DNA of 64,000 nt from DATDIC01 sp963764525 (GCA_963764525.1 CAVXTC010000043.1:16091-80090); one strand, 5' to 3'. Shown: positions 20,209 to 32,038, counted from the stretch's first letter. Made by a program: numbers and translations. The notes: generated by a model from the letters alone, not told the origin.

Positions 20209-22425
20209 ATGAGAATCGCGTATCTGAACCCGTGGCAGGATCGTGCGGAGAACCAGTCCTTTTCAGCGCTTGCCGCGGTCGGTTCGAAGCTCGGCCACGA
20301 GGTGATCGATTGCCGTAATTGCGAAGACATCGAGCGGACGCGTCCGGATTTCGTGCTGTCGGTGACCCTCAACATCCCGAAATCCGCCGACTTTCCGTCG
20401 TACGTTCTGGTCCAGCAGCCGCCGGCAATGTTGCTGGAGCATCCGCGGCTGTTGCGCAATCTGCTGACCTATGACGGGTTCCTGACGGTTTCGGAAGGTC
20501 TGCAACGTTTCCTGGAGGATCTCTGTTTCGGCATCGGACGTCCGGAAAAGCCAGGCTTCTTCTGCCCGTCCGCAAAACTGCCCGATCTGGCCGCCGATCT
20601 CCCGACGATCATCGGTGCCAGCGGGCTTCGGATCGTTTGTTGCGAGATAGACCGCAACGGCCCGTCTGGGGACCTGTTCCGGGTGCTGGACGGCAACGAT
20701 CCGATACGCATCCACGGTGCCGCAACACCATCGTCCTTCGCCGTCGGCCGTGACCTGATGAGCGATGGTGCGACCCCCCAGAAGGCATATGCCGCATGCG
20801 GGCTCGGGCTGGTCGGGCGGCCGGACCCCGATTCGGATGACGATGCGGTCCCGTACCCGGTTCTTGAGATCGCCGCCGTCGGCGCGGTCGCCATCTGCCC
20901 CGACATTCCGGGCGTCAAGAAGTGGTTCGGCGACAGCGTGCTGTATTATGCGACTGACCTGTCGGCCAGTGAGAGCGCCCGGGAGATCCTCCGACAATAT
21001 CGTTTCTGTCGTGCCAATCCGGCGATTGCGCGCGACATGGGCGAACGGGCTCGCGCGATCTTCCAGGAGCATTTCACCGCGGAACGCATGCTGGCCAACC
21101 TGATCGCGTATCACCAGGACAAGCAGCGCGACGGCGCCCGGCGTCTTGGGCACCTGAAGTCGGCCGGAGAGCCGCGAATCTCGGTGGTGATCCGATGCGG
21201 CGGGCGCTCGAACCAGATGCTGCGCACGGCGGTGGAGTCCGTCCGGCGGCAAAACTTCGGCCGGTTTACCGTGATCTTCTCGAAATATAAGGATATCGAC
21301 CTTCGCGAGATGATTGCCGATTGCTCTGGCGCCATCGAGCAGTTCAAGGAGGTGTTCACCCCGAACGGCGGCCGCTCGGCGACAATGTCGGCCGGACTGG
21401 CCGCGGTGGAAACCGAGTATTTTGCGGTGCTGGATGACGATGATTCATGGATGAGCGATCATTTTGAATGGTTGTTTCATGCCGCGCGCCAAACCGATCC
21501 TGGGTTCGACGCGGCGTTCTCGGGGGTGATCTGCAACAGCGAACAGGCCGCATTGATCGATGGCGGCCTCCGCTGGCACCGGAACGTCTATCTATTCGGA
21601 TTTCGCAGTGAGATCCACAACATATACGACATCACACAGGATATCGGCACCAACAGTTTCGTCGCCAAAAGCGAACTGCTGAACAACGGATTCACCACGC
21701 TGCCGGAGATGGACACCGCGGAGGACTCGCTGCTTGCCGCCTTCATTGCCAGACGCAGGCGACCCGTCTTCAGCTACAAGGCAACGGCCTTTCTGCTGCG
21801 TGGCTTCGTCGAACAGAGTGAGTGGGAACGAAGTCCGTCGCGCCGGACAGATTTCATGACAGTCGGGTTGCGTGCATCGTTCCTGTTCGGGCCTGCCTGG
21901 ATCAACACGGGTTCCGTGCAATCGCTTCTGGGGGTGTGGCAGGCGCTGTCCACCATAACGAAGGAAGCGCGGCAGCCAGGCCCATCGCTGCGTGACGTGC
22001 TGGGCGAACCGTTGCATTCGGCCGATTTCGAGGAAGGCTGGGAATTGCTGGATCGCATGACGATCGGAAAGGCGGGCCTCCGGTCGGCGAATGCCATAAC
22101 GACCCGGCGGCATCGGGCGGGGCACGTCTGTTATGGCCCCTACATCTGCCTGGTCGCCGGCCGCTATCGCGTGGATTTCGATTTGGCACCGCCCACCGGG
22201 CGTGATCGGCCTGATTTCGATCGAACGATCGGCGGTGTGGACGTTGTCGCTATCAAGGCCGGCTGGGAGGGCGGGACGACCCGCTTCGCCCTCAATGATC
22301 GCCGCGTCTCGGTCAGTTTCGACGTAGTCCCCGTTCTTGCCAACCAGCAGATCGAATTCAGGGTCGCCAGCTTCGGCGTTGCGGCGTTCGAAATCCGCTC
22401 GATCCGCCTCTGGCAGCTTGATTGA
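20209..22425 (+). CDS. Bifunctional glycosyltransferase: CgeB-like GT4 plus GT2 plus C-terminal domain
   Basis: The 738-residue protein starts MRIAYLNPWQDRAENQSFSA and is intact. Residues about 1-310 form a CgeB/Glyco_trans_1_2-type unit (LEIAAVGAVAICPDIPGVKK, MLANLIAYHQDKQ). Residues about 320-560 form a GT2 unit (ISVVIRCGGRSNQ, EYFAVLDDDDSWMSDHFEW, DIGTNSFVAKSELL). Residues about 590-738 form a probable beta-sandwich (RAGHVCYGPYICLVAGRYRV). It is the only unbroken member of three paralogues in this cluster (also 22,469 and 26,637). Two catalytic units suggest it adds two sugars in sequence. Confidence 0.85.
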   Translation: MRIAYLNPWQDRAENQSFSALAAVGSKLGHEVIDCRNCEDIERTRPDFVLSVTLNIPKSADFPSYVLVQQPPAMLLEHPRLLRNLLTYDGFLTVSEGLQRFLEDLCFGIGRPEKPGFFCPSAKLPDLAADLPTIIGASGLRIVCCEIDRNGPSGDLFRVLDGNDPIRIHGAATPSSFAVGRDLMSDGATPQKAYAACGLGLVGRPDPDSDDDAVPYPVLEIAAVGAVAICPDIPGVKKWFGDSVLYYATDLSASESAREILRQYRFCRANPAIARDMGERARAIFQEHFTAERMLANLIAYHQDKQRDGARRLGHLKSAGEPRISVVIRCGGRSNQMLRTAVESVRRQNFGRFTVIFSKYKDIDLREMIADCSGAIEQFKEVFTPNGGRSATMSAGLAAVETEYFAVLDDDDSWMSDHFEWLFHAARQTDPGFDAAFSGVICNSEQAALIDGGLRWHRNVYLFGFRSEIHNIYDITQDIGTNSFVAKSELLNNGFTTLPEMDTAEDSLLAAFIARRRRPVFSYKATAFLLRGFVEQSEWERSPSRRTDFMTVGLRASFLFGPAWINTGSVQSLLGVWQALSTITKEARQPGPSLRDVLGEPLHSADFEEGWELLDRMTIGKAGLRSANAITTRRHRAGHVCYGPYICLVAGRYRVDFDLAPPTGRDRPDFDRTIGGVDVVAIKAGWEGGTTRFALNDRRVSVSFDVVPVLANQQIEFRVASFGVAAFEIRSIRLWQLD

Positions 22426-22468
22426 GCGGGCCTCGCGTGAACCATCAGCCAGCAGGACGGAGCCTGGC

Positions 22469-24788
22469 GTGAAGATTGCCTATTTGAATCCCTGGAGCGA
22501 TTCCGCAGAGAATCAATCCTATCATTCCTTGCGCGCGGCAGCCGTGAAGCTTGGCATCGAGCTGGTCGATTGCCGCGTCGGGGAGGATGTAGAGGCAGCA
22601 AATCCTGAGTTTGTCATCTCGGTCGCCAGCTCGATCCCCAAGGTTGCAGACGTCACCACCTACCTTACCGTGCATGAGCCGAAGCGACGGTTCCTGGACA
22701 GCGCCTTTTATTTCAGCAATCTGCTGACCTACGACGGATACCTGACGATCTCCGATAATCTGCGAATTTTCGTTCGCGACGTTTGCTTTGGCGCGGGCCG
22801 AACGGAGGCCCCGGGCTTTTACTACAACGCACCCCAGCTTTCACCGTTTGCGACCGATGTTCCGGCACTTGTGCGGGATGACCGGCTGCGGCTGGCCTAT
22901 TTCGGCACCAACTGGGACCATCGCCTGCCGGCGCTGTTCAGACGGCTGGACCATAGCGGGCTGCTGCGGATCCACGGCCCCACCCTGGCCTGGGCCAAAG
23001 ACGGATATCGCAGCTATGCGGGGCCGCTCCCGTTCGACGGCGAGGCGCCGCAGCGAGCGTATGCCGAATGCGGGTTGGGCCTCGTGCTGCTGTCGGCCGA
23101 TCACCTGCGGGAAGGCGTCATTTCCAATCGAATTTTCGAGATCTCCAGCGTCGGGGCTTTGCCGATCTGCCCATCCATCCCGTGGATCCGGAAATGGTTC
23201 GGCGACACAGTCCTGTATTTCGACGCCCACGCGACCGCTGGAACCCTGGCGCGGCAAATCCTCCAGCAGGTCGGTTTCGCCAAAGCCAATCCGGGCCTCG
23301 TGCAGGAGATGGCGCTGGCAGCTCGTGCCATCTTCGAATCGCATTTCGCCGCCGAGCGGCTGCTCGAGAACGTGGTGGCGTACCACCAGGACAAGCAGCG
23401 TACGCGCCACCGGCAGCTAGACCGCCTGCGCACCGATCAGCCGGAGATCTCGGTCATCGTGCGCTGCGGCGGACGACCGGTGGAGATGGTCCGCATCGCG
23501 GTCGATTCGAATTCGTCGGCAGACGCTCGGCCGGTTTACTGTTATATTTGCGAAATATCGCGATATCGATCTCGGCAGCCTGGTCGCCGAGCTATCCGGC
23601 GCAATCGTCGCGTTTACCGAAATCTCCGTCCCCGGCGGCAATCGCGGCGCGACGCTTTCGGCCGGGCTTCGGGCGATCGGCAGCGAGTATTTCGCGATCC
23701 TGGACGATGACGATTTCTGGCTGCAGGATCATGTCGAGGGCCTGTTCGCCGCGGCCCGGATCGCCGATCCGGATTTCGACATGGCGTTTTCCGGGGTCAT
23801 CTGCAAAACCGAGGAAATGGTCAGGATCGAGCGGGGGCTCGAGTGGGACCGCAACATCCGCACCTTTGGCTTCCGCGAGCAGGTCTGCTCGATCAACGAC
23901 ATAACCAGGGACATCGGGACCAACAGCTTCGTCGCCCGTACGGCGGTGCTGGGAGACGGGCTGGGGGAATTGCCGGACATGGATTCGGCTGAAGATTCGC
24001 TGATCGTGGCGATCGCGGCGCGCCGCAAACGCCCGGTCTTCAGCTATCGTGCCACCGCCGTGCTGTTGCGTGGCTTCGTCGAACAGAGCGGCTGGGAGCT
24101 GTTGGCGAACCGACGCGACGATCTGCTCACCAGCCAGCTTCGCAGTGGCATGCTGCTCGCCCCGACCTGGATCGGCTCGAGCTCGATCAACTCGGTCCTG
24201 CGCTCCTGGCGCGACCTGCCGGCATCGCCGAAGGATCGGTCTACGGAAGATCATGAAGCCTTCATCGCCCTCGGTGAGCCCATGCTATCGGACGAGTTGC
24301 ATGAAGGCTGGGACCTGACCGAAAGGATGCAGGCGGGCCGGGCTGGCCGGAAGCTTCCAGCTGGGGGCTTCGCCGCACACCGCTTCGCCAAGGGACATGT
24401 CTGCTACGGACCCTACGTTGGCCTGCCCGCCGGCAACTACCGGGTCGAGATTGCGATCGGTCCGCTGACCGGTGTCGTTGGCGCGCTTCAGCGTGTCCTG
24501 CCGGTCTGGGCCGGTGCCCTGGATGTGGTTTCGGTCGAAGCGAGCTGGGAAGGCGCCGCCAGGCGCTTCAGGCTGTCCGACCGCAAGGTTTCAGCCGAGT
24601 TCGTGATATCGGACGAGCTGCGAGGCCGGGACATCGAGTTTCGCATCGCTTCCTATGGGACCGCGGCATTCGCCATCCGATCGGTGGTTCTCTGGCATCT
24701 GGGGCAGCAGCTTGAAGCGCCCCATCCGGTATCGGCGCCTGTATCCGCCCATCACGGCGCTGATCCGTCCAGGGCCGCAGCTCTCTAG
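22469..24788 (+). CDS. Bifunctional glycosyltransferase, paralogue 2, one frameshift
   Basis: The architecture matches the gene before it: VKIAYLNPWSDSAENQSYHS at the start, LEN(V)VAYHQDKQ at the end of the first unit, ISVIVRCGGR and EYFAILDDDDFWLQDHVEG in the GT2 unit, and AKGHVCYGPYVGLPAGNYRV in the C-terminal domain. The frame breaks near 23,510, where removing one A in TCGAATTCG restores the GT2 sequence (RRQTLGRFTVIF). The GTG at 22469 matches the paralogue start. The gap to the preceding gene is 43 nt, so the two are probably co-transcribed and arose by tandem duplication. Confidence 0.82.
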
Positions 24789-24797
24789 GAACCCATC

Positions 24798-25584
24798 ATG
24801 CAAACGCCCGCCACGACCGAGACTGTCGCCGAGTATTGGAACCGCCGGCCCTGCAACATCCGGCACTCTGCACAAGAGGTCGGATCACGCGAGTATTTCG
24901 ATGAGGTAGAGCAACGCAAGTATTTTGTGGAACCGCATATACCCGGCTTCGCCCAGTTCGACCGTTGGCGTGGCAAACGCGTGCTGGAGATCGGCTGCGG
25001 CATCGGCACCGACGCGATCAACTTCGCCCGAGCGGGAGCCGATTACACCGGTGTCGAACTGTCGGAGGTCAGTCTGGCGCTCACCCGTCGCCGGTTCGAG
25101 GTCTATGGCCTGGGCGCGCGCCTGATTCAGTGCAACGCCGAGCAGCTATCCCGGTACATGGAGCCGGCGAGTTTCGATCTCGTTTACTCCTTCGGTGTGA
25201 TCCATCACACGCCGAATCCGGACCGTGTCCTCCATGAAGCTGCGTGTGGTGGCGCGTCCCGGCGGAGACTTTCGCCTGATGCTCTACGCCAGCAACTCGT
25301 GGAAGCACGCGATGATCGAAGCCGGCCTTGATCAGCCCGAGGCGCAGTCCGGTTGTCCGATCGCATTCACATACACGCGCCAGCAGGTTGCCGACATGCT
25401 GCGCGCCGCCTCGTTCAATCCCGTGTCGATCGAGCAGGACCACATCTTCCCGTTCGTAGTGGAAAAATACGTCCGCTACGAATACGAGCTGCAGCCGTGG
25501 TTCGCCGCGATGCCGAAACCCATGTTCCAGGCGCTGGAACGGCAGTTCGGCTGGCATCTGCTGATTTCTGCAACACGGCGATAA
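24798..25584 (+). CDS. Class I SAM-dependent methyltransferase, one frameshift
   Basis: The protein (about 261 residues) starts MQTPATTETVAEYWNRRPCN. The SAM site is VLEIGCGIGTDAINFARAG with acidic GVELS, followed by FDLVYSFGVIHHTPNPDRVL. Near 25,242 the frame shifts, and the protein continues RVVARPGGDFRLMLYASNSW ... QQVADMLRAASFNPVSIEQD. Removing one G restores a normal methyltransferase. It starts 9 nt after the glycosyltransferase stop, so it belongs to the same transcript. A glycan substrate is likely from context. Confidence 0.8.
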
Positions 25585-25599
25585 CGCTGCCGGCGCGGC

Positions 25600-26610
25600 T
25601 CATTTAGGAAAGAACGCGCGCACGTCTTTTTCGAAGCGCGCAATGTAATCCCGGTAGCTGATGGATGCACCGTCCAGCAGTGGGGTCAGCACATCCAGGA
25701 CAGCCTCCGGGTCAACCCGCGGTGTCAGATCGGCGCGGTTGGCGAGAATGAGCCTGGCGGCGCAATCTGGCGAACCGAACAGTTCGGCGAGGGCGGCCTG
25801 CTTCAGCACCGCCGCCGCTCGTTTGGCTTCATCGCCAACAGACTTCGTGGCCTCGGAACTCACGTAGATGGCATCCCCAATACAAGGAAATCCGGCGACG
25901 GTTTCCCCCAAACCGTGAAAGCGGAACGGCAGCGGCAACTGCCGCAAGGCATAGCGCCAAACGTCGATATTGATAAGGTCCATGCCACATCGCCGCAGAA
26001 ACCGATCAGTTGTGTGAAACGTGTTGTCCCACTCGTTCGCTCCGCCGCAGAAGTTCACCTCGATCGCAACCACCCCGACGGCGCGGTTCGACAGCAACCG
26101 CTCGCAGGAATGCAGGACCTCGATGTCGGCGCCATCGGTGTCGATCTTCAGGAAGTCGATATAGTCGATCGACTCGCCGGCAGCGAATTCGTCGATGTGG
26201 ATCTTCTGCTCCAGGCTGGCCATTTGGCCGGCGGGCCAGTCGTTGCGCGCGATGTCGGTGGGCATTTGCATCTGCAAGCCCCAGGCGGCAGTGCTTTCTG
26301 TCCAGCTCAGGAAGTACGGATGCGGCAGCGGGTCAGGTCGGCGCGTAAAGAACGGGTGTGATGCGGCCACCCCGACAAAACCGGGATAGTAGCGCACATG
26401 CGGCCGCGTCTCCGCTCGATTCAGCCGCTCACATTCCAGCAGAGCGGGATCGAAACCGAACGCCCGGATATCTACTCCAAAGCGCGAGAACACAGAATGT
26501 ATCCCGCCGCTGCATCCGATATCGAACATAACCAACGGGTTCTGTCGGACAACATCAATCCCCATCACGAACTCGGGCAATCTCGCTTGATGATTTATGG
26601 TCTTTTCCAT
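25600..26610 (-). CDS. FkbM family methyltransferase
   Basis: The 336-residue protein starts MEKTINHQARLPEFVMGIDV. LVMFDIGCSGGIHSVFSRFG is the SAM-binding loop, and DYIDFLKIDTDGADIEVLHS is the FkbM signature. A C-terminal region of about 90 residues (YVSSEATKSVGDEAKRAAAV ...) lies beyond the core. It follows the minus-strand glycosyltransferase at 26,637 by 26 nt, so the two form an operon convergent with the plus-strand genes. The frame is intact. Confidence 0.85.
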   Translation of the reverse strand: MEKTINHQARLPEFVMGIDVVRQNPLVMFDIGCSGGIHSVFSRFGVDIRAFGFDPALLECERLNRAETRPHVRYYPGFVGVAASHPFFTRRPDPLPHPYFLSWTESTAAWGLQMQMPTDIARNDWPAGQMASLEQKIHIDEFAAGESIDYIDFLKIDTDGADIEVLHSCERLLSNRAVGVVAIEVNFCGGANEWDNTFHTTDRFLRRCGMDLINIDVWRYALRQLPLPFRFHGLGETVAGFPCIGDAIYVSSEATKSVGDEAKRAAAVLKQAALAELFGSPDCAARLILANRADLTPRVDPEAVLDVLTPLLDGASISYRDYIARFEKDVRAFFPK

Positions 26611-26636
26611 CCATCAAATCCCTTTGACGCACCCGG

Positions 26637-28925
26637 TCAACGTCGGGCCGGTGGGTTCATCTCGTCGATTGGCTTGAACACCGCAACGGAGTGGACCTCG
26701 ACCCGGGCCTCCCCGCCGGTTTCCCAATTATGGACCACCAGCCGCCCGACATCACCGGTTTCCTGCACCGGAATGTGGAACTCGGTGCGGCGACCGACGG
26801 CGGCAAAGGAACGGCGATAAACGAATTCGGTCTCCGCCGCATTGAGAAGTCCGATGCCGATCTCGCCTTTCAGTATCTCGAACTCCACCACGATCAGGAA
26901 TTCGCCCGCACCGTCAGGCCACGCCGGCAGGGCAAGCTGCGCCCCATAGTCCCATGGGTTCGCCGGTACCTCGATCAGGGCGTGGCCTTCCGGTGGGTCC
27001 AAAGCCTTCGACTTGCCCGAAAACCCGCTGCGCTCAGCGACAAATCCCGTCCCAAACAGCACCCGCTCGGACTCACTGGCCATCGACAGGACAGACGCCG
27101 GCGCTCGCACGATGAAGCGAGCGCCGGCGAACTGCGAGTTAGCGTTGTTCTGCGCCTCGATCTGGAGTTGCGCCCGTTTCGTCCACAGCTCCGAAATACG
27201 GCGCCATGTGCCGGTGCGGTGCGCGGACTCCGTGCCCCGACCGAACAGCCGCGTTGCCGTGCGGATTATCTCGTCAACCCGGGCCACGTCACCTTCGGTA
27301 TCCGGGCGACGTTCGCGCGTCCCATCATGCACAGCGGTCACCTGGAACGAGCAGGTTGCCTCCGCGCGGTTCAGCAACGACAGGATAAGATACTTGTCCT
27401 CGGCGAACGACATCTCGGGATCGATCAGCAATTCCGGATCCAGCAGGTCACGGGATATCAGACACCCGCCCGTAACCAGCGATTCGGCAAGCTCCATGCC
27501 GCCAGGGCCATCCGGGACTGCAAGTCCATACAGCTTTCGAGTCTCCGGAACACCGTGGTCGATCAACCACGGTGTGGTGGACTTGATGATGCTGCCCGAG
27601 TAGCCAAAGAATCCACGCGGCAGCAGACCCGGAACACAGCGTTAACATTCTCTCAAAGTGGTCGCTGAAAAGATAATCGGTCTCATCGAGGACACAGATA
27701 TAGTCTCCGCTCGCCGCCCGAAGCCCTGCCCACAGAAGGTTGCTTCGGCTGTCGCCGGCGACCTCGATCACTCTGGTCCCGACCACGCGCGGGCTTTCGA
27801 TCGAGCTCAATTCGATCGGATCGATGGGCCGCCGGCTCACGAATACCAATTCGAAACGCCCGACACTCTGACCCAGGACACTCTGCACGGCTCGGCACAT
27901 CAGGCTGGGTGACCGCCCAAGGAACCGGATGATCACCGAGATAACCGGGGTACCGGCCGTGCTGCATTCGGGTGATTGCCGAGCGGCGGTCCTGCTGCAT
28001 CTGCTCGTGATATGCTATTGCATTGCCCAGCAGCACTTCCGCCGAAAATTTCGCCTCGAAAATGCGCCGGGCTTGGTCCGCTTTGGCGATCGCCTCGCGT
28101 GGATTGGCGTAAATATGCGACAGGCAGCCCAGTATCTGCGGCGGCAAGAAGGTCGTCACGCAGATGCTGATCGATATAATAGACCGAGTCGCCGAAATGC
28201 TTCCTGATCCATGGCGTATCGCAGCAGATCGCCACCGCACCAACCGAGGTCGTCTCGAAGATACGGTTCGAAATCACGTCCTCGGCCAGATGCCCTTCGG
28301 ACAGGATGCAAAGCCCGACACCATTCTCGCGATAGGATTGCTGCACCGATTCGCCGTCGAAAGGCACGCAGCCGCCATAGGCGCTCTGGTCGATGTGCGC
28401 CCACGCCGTCTCGGGGCCGAATATCCGGGCGGCCCCCGATTTGCTCAATCGCTTGAATAGCCCATGCCGCCGCCGATCCCAGTTGGTTCCGAAGTAGGTG
28501 ACGCGAAGGGCCTTGCGACGGATAAGGTCTGCCAGATCAGCGGAGACCGCCTGCGATTGGCAGGAATTGTAATAGAAGCCAAATCCGACATCGCGGCGAA
28601 CCGCAAACAATAGGTCCGCCATGAATGTCTGAATTGAATCAGAGATCGTGAGATAGCCATCATAGGTAAGAACATTGTCGAAATATGTCCGAAAGCTCAG
28701 ATACGCATCGCGTGGCTGGTGCAAGACGGAATAGGTCGGGACATCATTCAGCTTGGGTTGTGACGCCGAGGCAGCGAGCACAAAATCAACACCAGCCGCC
28801 TCGACCTCAATGCTGTTGGCGCAATGAACGACAGTATGTCCAATTCGCTGCCCGGCAATGGCCAGCGACTGGAACGCCTGATTTTCCGCGGAATCGCGCC
28901 ATGCGTGCAGGTAACCAATTCTCAT
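26637..28925 (-). CDS. Bifunctional glycosyltransferase, paralogue 3, three frameshifts
   Basis: It starts MRIGYLHAWRDSAENQAFQS, like the paralogues at 20,209 and 22,469, and keeps the same order of units. The frame breaks near 28,139 (extra base before CAG), 27,948 (run of G on plus strand) and 27,627. With these repaired the GT2 unit reads ISVIIRFLGRSPSLMCRAVQ ... DYICVLDETDYLFSDHFERM. The usual LDDDD is replaced by LDETD, so donor or metal binding may differ. The C-terminal domain (PWDYGAQLALPAWPDGAGEF) is the most divergent. It may be a pseudogene, but the same type of error occurs in essential-type genes nearby. Confidence 0.75.
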
Positions 28926-29012
28926 TCGAGCATGAATCCTTGCCGCTCCTGAAGAAGCACTGCGTCCGGTGCCAGACGCAATCGCGCAAATGCTAGTCCG
29001 ATCACCCCGCGC

Positions 29013-30026
<1,014 letters not shown>

Positions 30027-30036
30027 GCTGGCTCTT

Positions 30037-30122
30037 CCCCCTCCTGGGGAGGGGACGGGGGAGGGGCTCCGACCGGGCTGCCCGGCTCGACCCCTCGCCT
30101 AACCCCTCCCAAGGGGAGGGGG
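30037..30122. repeat. GC-rich imperfect inverted repeat between dppD and dppF
   Basis: Arms of about 30 nt (CCCCCTCCTGGGGAGGGG... and its rough complement ending in AAGGGGAGGGGG) flank a loop with its own small GGGCTGCCC palindrome. It fills most of the 114-nt gap between the two ATPase genes. It looks like a dispersed intergenic repeat inserted in an operon and might reduce expression of dppF relative to dppD. No other copy is seen in the window. Confidence 0.6.
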
Positions 30123-30140
30123 TGTGCGTGCCGGCTCGCA

Positions 30141-31130
30141 TCATGCCGCCACCAACTGGCCGGCGTAGTGGCATGCGGCCTGGTGGCCGGGTGCTTTCGC
30201 CTCGATCGCCGGCGCGGTTCGTCGGCACAGTTCGGTCGCGAACGCACAGCGGCCGGCGAACGCGCAGCCGATGATCGGCTCGCGCAGGCTCGGCACCAGG
30301 CCGGGGATTTCCGTCAGCCGCGCCCGTCCGTGCGCCGCCAGCGACGAGCCCAGCTTCGGCACCGCGCCGAGCAATCCCTGCGTGTAGGGGTGCATCGGGC
30401 GGGCGAAGATGTCGCGCACCGGCGCTTCTTCAACCTTGCGCCCGGCATACATCACCACAACCCGCTCGGCCATTTCCGCCACCACGCCGAGGTCATGCGT
30501 GATCAGCATGATCGCCGAGCCAAGCCGCCGCTTCAGGTCGCGCATCAGGTCCAGGATCTGCGCCTGGATCGTCACGTCCAGCGCGGTGGTCGGCTCGTCG
30601 GCGATCAGCAGCTTGGGATTGCAGGCCAGCGCCATCGCAATCATCACCCGCTGGCGCATCCCGCCGGAAAGCTGGTGCGGGTATTCGCGGACGCGGCGCA
30701 CCGGCTCGGGGATGCCGACCAGCACCAGCATCTCGATCACCTTCGCCTCCGCCGCGCGCGCGTCCAGCCCCTGGTGCAGCCGCAGCGTCTCGCCGATCTG
30801 CCGCCCCACGGTCAGCACCGGGTTCAGGCTGGTCATCGGCTCCTGGAAGATCATCGAGATCTCGTTGCCGCGGATCTGGCGCATCTCGGCTTCCGACAGC
30901 GTCAGCAGATTGCGGCCCTGAAAGCCGACGGAACCGACGATCCTGCCGGGCGGCTCGGGGATCAGCCGCAGGATGGACATGGCGGTGACCGACTTGCCGC
31001 AGCCGGATTCGCCGACGATGCCGACGGTTTCGCCGGCATCGACGCCGAAGGACAGGCCCTCGACCGCGCGCACCACGCCATCCGGCGTGCCGAAATGTGT
31101 TTGCAGGTCGCGGACCTCAAGCAGTTTCAT
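30141..31130 (-). CDS. dppD: Peptide ABC transporter ATP-binding protein (DppD/OppD type)
   Basis: The 329-residue protein has Walker A GESGCGKSVTAMSILRL, signature SGGMRQRVMIAMAL and Walker B LLIADEPTTALDVTIQ. The C-terminal GCAFAGRCAFATELCRR cysteines belong to the OppD/DppD extension. It starts at the same base where the upstream permease stops (31130), so translation is coupled. It should pair with DppF as the ATPase dimer. Confidence 0.9.
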   Translation of the reverse strand: MKLLEVRDLQTHFGTPDGVVRAVEGLSFGVDAGETVGIVGESGCGKSVTAMSILRLIPEPPGRIVGSVGFQGRNLLTLSEAEMRQIRGNEISMIFQEPMTSLNPVLTVGRQIGETLRLHQGLDARAAEAKVIEMLVLVGIPEPVRRVREYPHQLSGGMRQRVMIAMALACNPKLLIADEPTTALDVTIQAQILDLMRDLKRRLGSAIMLITHDLGVVAEMAERVVVMYAGRKVEEAPVRDIFARPMHPYTQGLLGAVPKLGSSLAAHGRARLTEIPGLVPSLREPIIGCAFAGRCAFATELCRRTAPAIEAKAPGHQAACHYAGQLVAA

Positions 31131-32038
31131 TACACGCGTTTCGCCAGCCGAGGATCGAGTGCGTCGCGCAGTCCGTCGCCGACCAGGTTGACCGATAATA
31201 CCGTTACAGACAGAAAAATCGCCGGAAAGAACACGATGAAGGGCTTGATCTGCCAGAGCGCGCGGCCTTCGGCCATGATGTTGCCCCAGCTCGGGATGGT
31301 GGGCGGCGTGCCGGCGCCGATGAACGACAGGATCGCCTCGTTGATCATCGCTCCGGCACAGATCACGGTCGCCTGCACCATCAGCACGGCCAGCGTGTTG
31401 GGCAGGATGTGGCGCAGGATGATGCGCGGCAGCCTGGTGCCGGCGGCGATCGCGCCCTCGACGAACGGTTGCTCCCGCAAGGACAATACCAGCCCCCGGA
31501 TCAGCCGGGCGACGCGCGGAAATTCCGGCACCGCGAGCGCGATGATGACGTTCTGCACCGAAGCGCGGGTCAGCGCCATCAGCGCGATCGCCAGCAGGAT
31601 CGGCGGGATCGACATCAGCCCGTCCATCACCCGCATGATGACCGAATCGAGCGCCCGGCTGAACCCGGCAATCGCGCCGATCACGGTGCCGACGACCGAG
31701 CCGATCACCGCCACCGAAAACCCCACCAGCAGCGAGATCCGCGCGCCGTACAACACGCGCGAATAGATGTCTCGCCCCAGCATGTCGGTGCCCATCCAGT
31801 ATTGCATGGACGGGTCGCGGATGCGCTTTGCCGGGGCGATGGCGGTGGGGTCGGTGGTGCCGAGCCAGGGCGCGAAGATCGCGATGAACAGCATGATCCC
31901 CAGCAGAAATCCGCCGACCGCGATGGTGGGGTGGCGCCGGATGAAGGTGCGGACCCGCCCGCGCCGCCGGATCGGCGGCAGCACCTCCGGCAGGGGGGCG
32001 GAACCAGGGGAAAGGCCGGTGGGAAAGGTGGTGCTCAA
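31130..32038 (-). CDS. dppC: Peptide ABC transporter permease (DppC type)
   Basis: The 302-residue protein has about six predicted membrane segments (VGGFLLGIMLFIAIFAPWLG, ISLLVGFSVAVIGSVVGTVI and others). The EAA-loop region VIIALAVPEFPRVARLIRGL contacts the ATPase. The start of the domain after the first helix (GTDMLGRDIYSRVLYGARIS) is the usual DppC signature. It overlaps dppB by 4 nt and abuts dppD. Confidence 0.9.
   Translation of the reverse strand: MSTTFPTGLSPGSAPLPEVLPPIRRRGRVRTFIRRHPTIAVGGFLLGIMLFIAIFAPWLGTTDPTAIAPAKRIRDPSMQYWMGTDMLGRDIYSRVLYGARISLLVGFSVAVIGSVVGTVIGAIAGFSRALDSVIMRVMDGLMSIPPILLAIALMALTRASVQNVIIALAVPEFPRVARLIRGLVLSLREQPFVEGAIAAGTRLPRIILRHILPNTLAVLMVQATVICAGAMINEAILSFIGAGTPPTIPSWGNIMAEGRALWQIKPFIVFFPAIFLSVTVLSVNLVGDGLRDALDPRLAKRV

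Noticed and set aside
20209..28925. Programmed frameshifting or phase variation in the glycosyltransferase paralogues
   Set aside because: Breaks are at different sites in each copy, not at slippery sequences or long simple repeats, and the same error type occurs in transporter and housekeeping-type genes.
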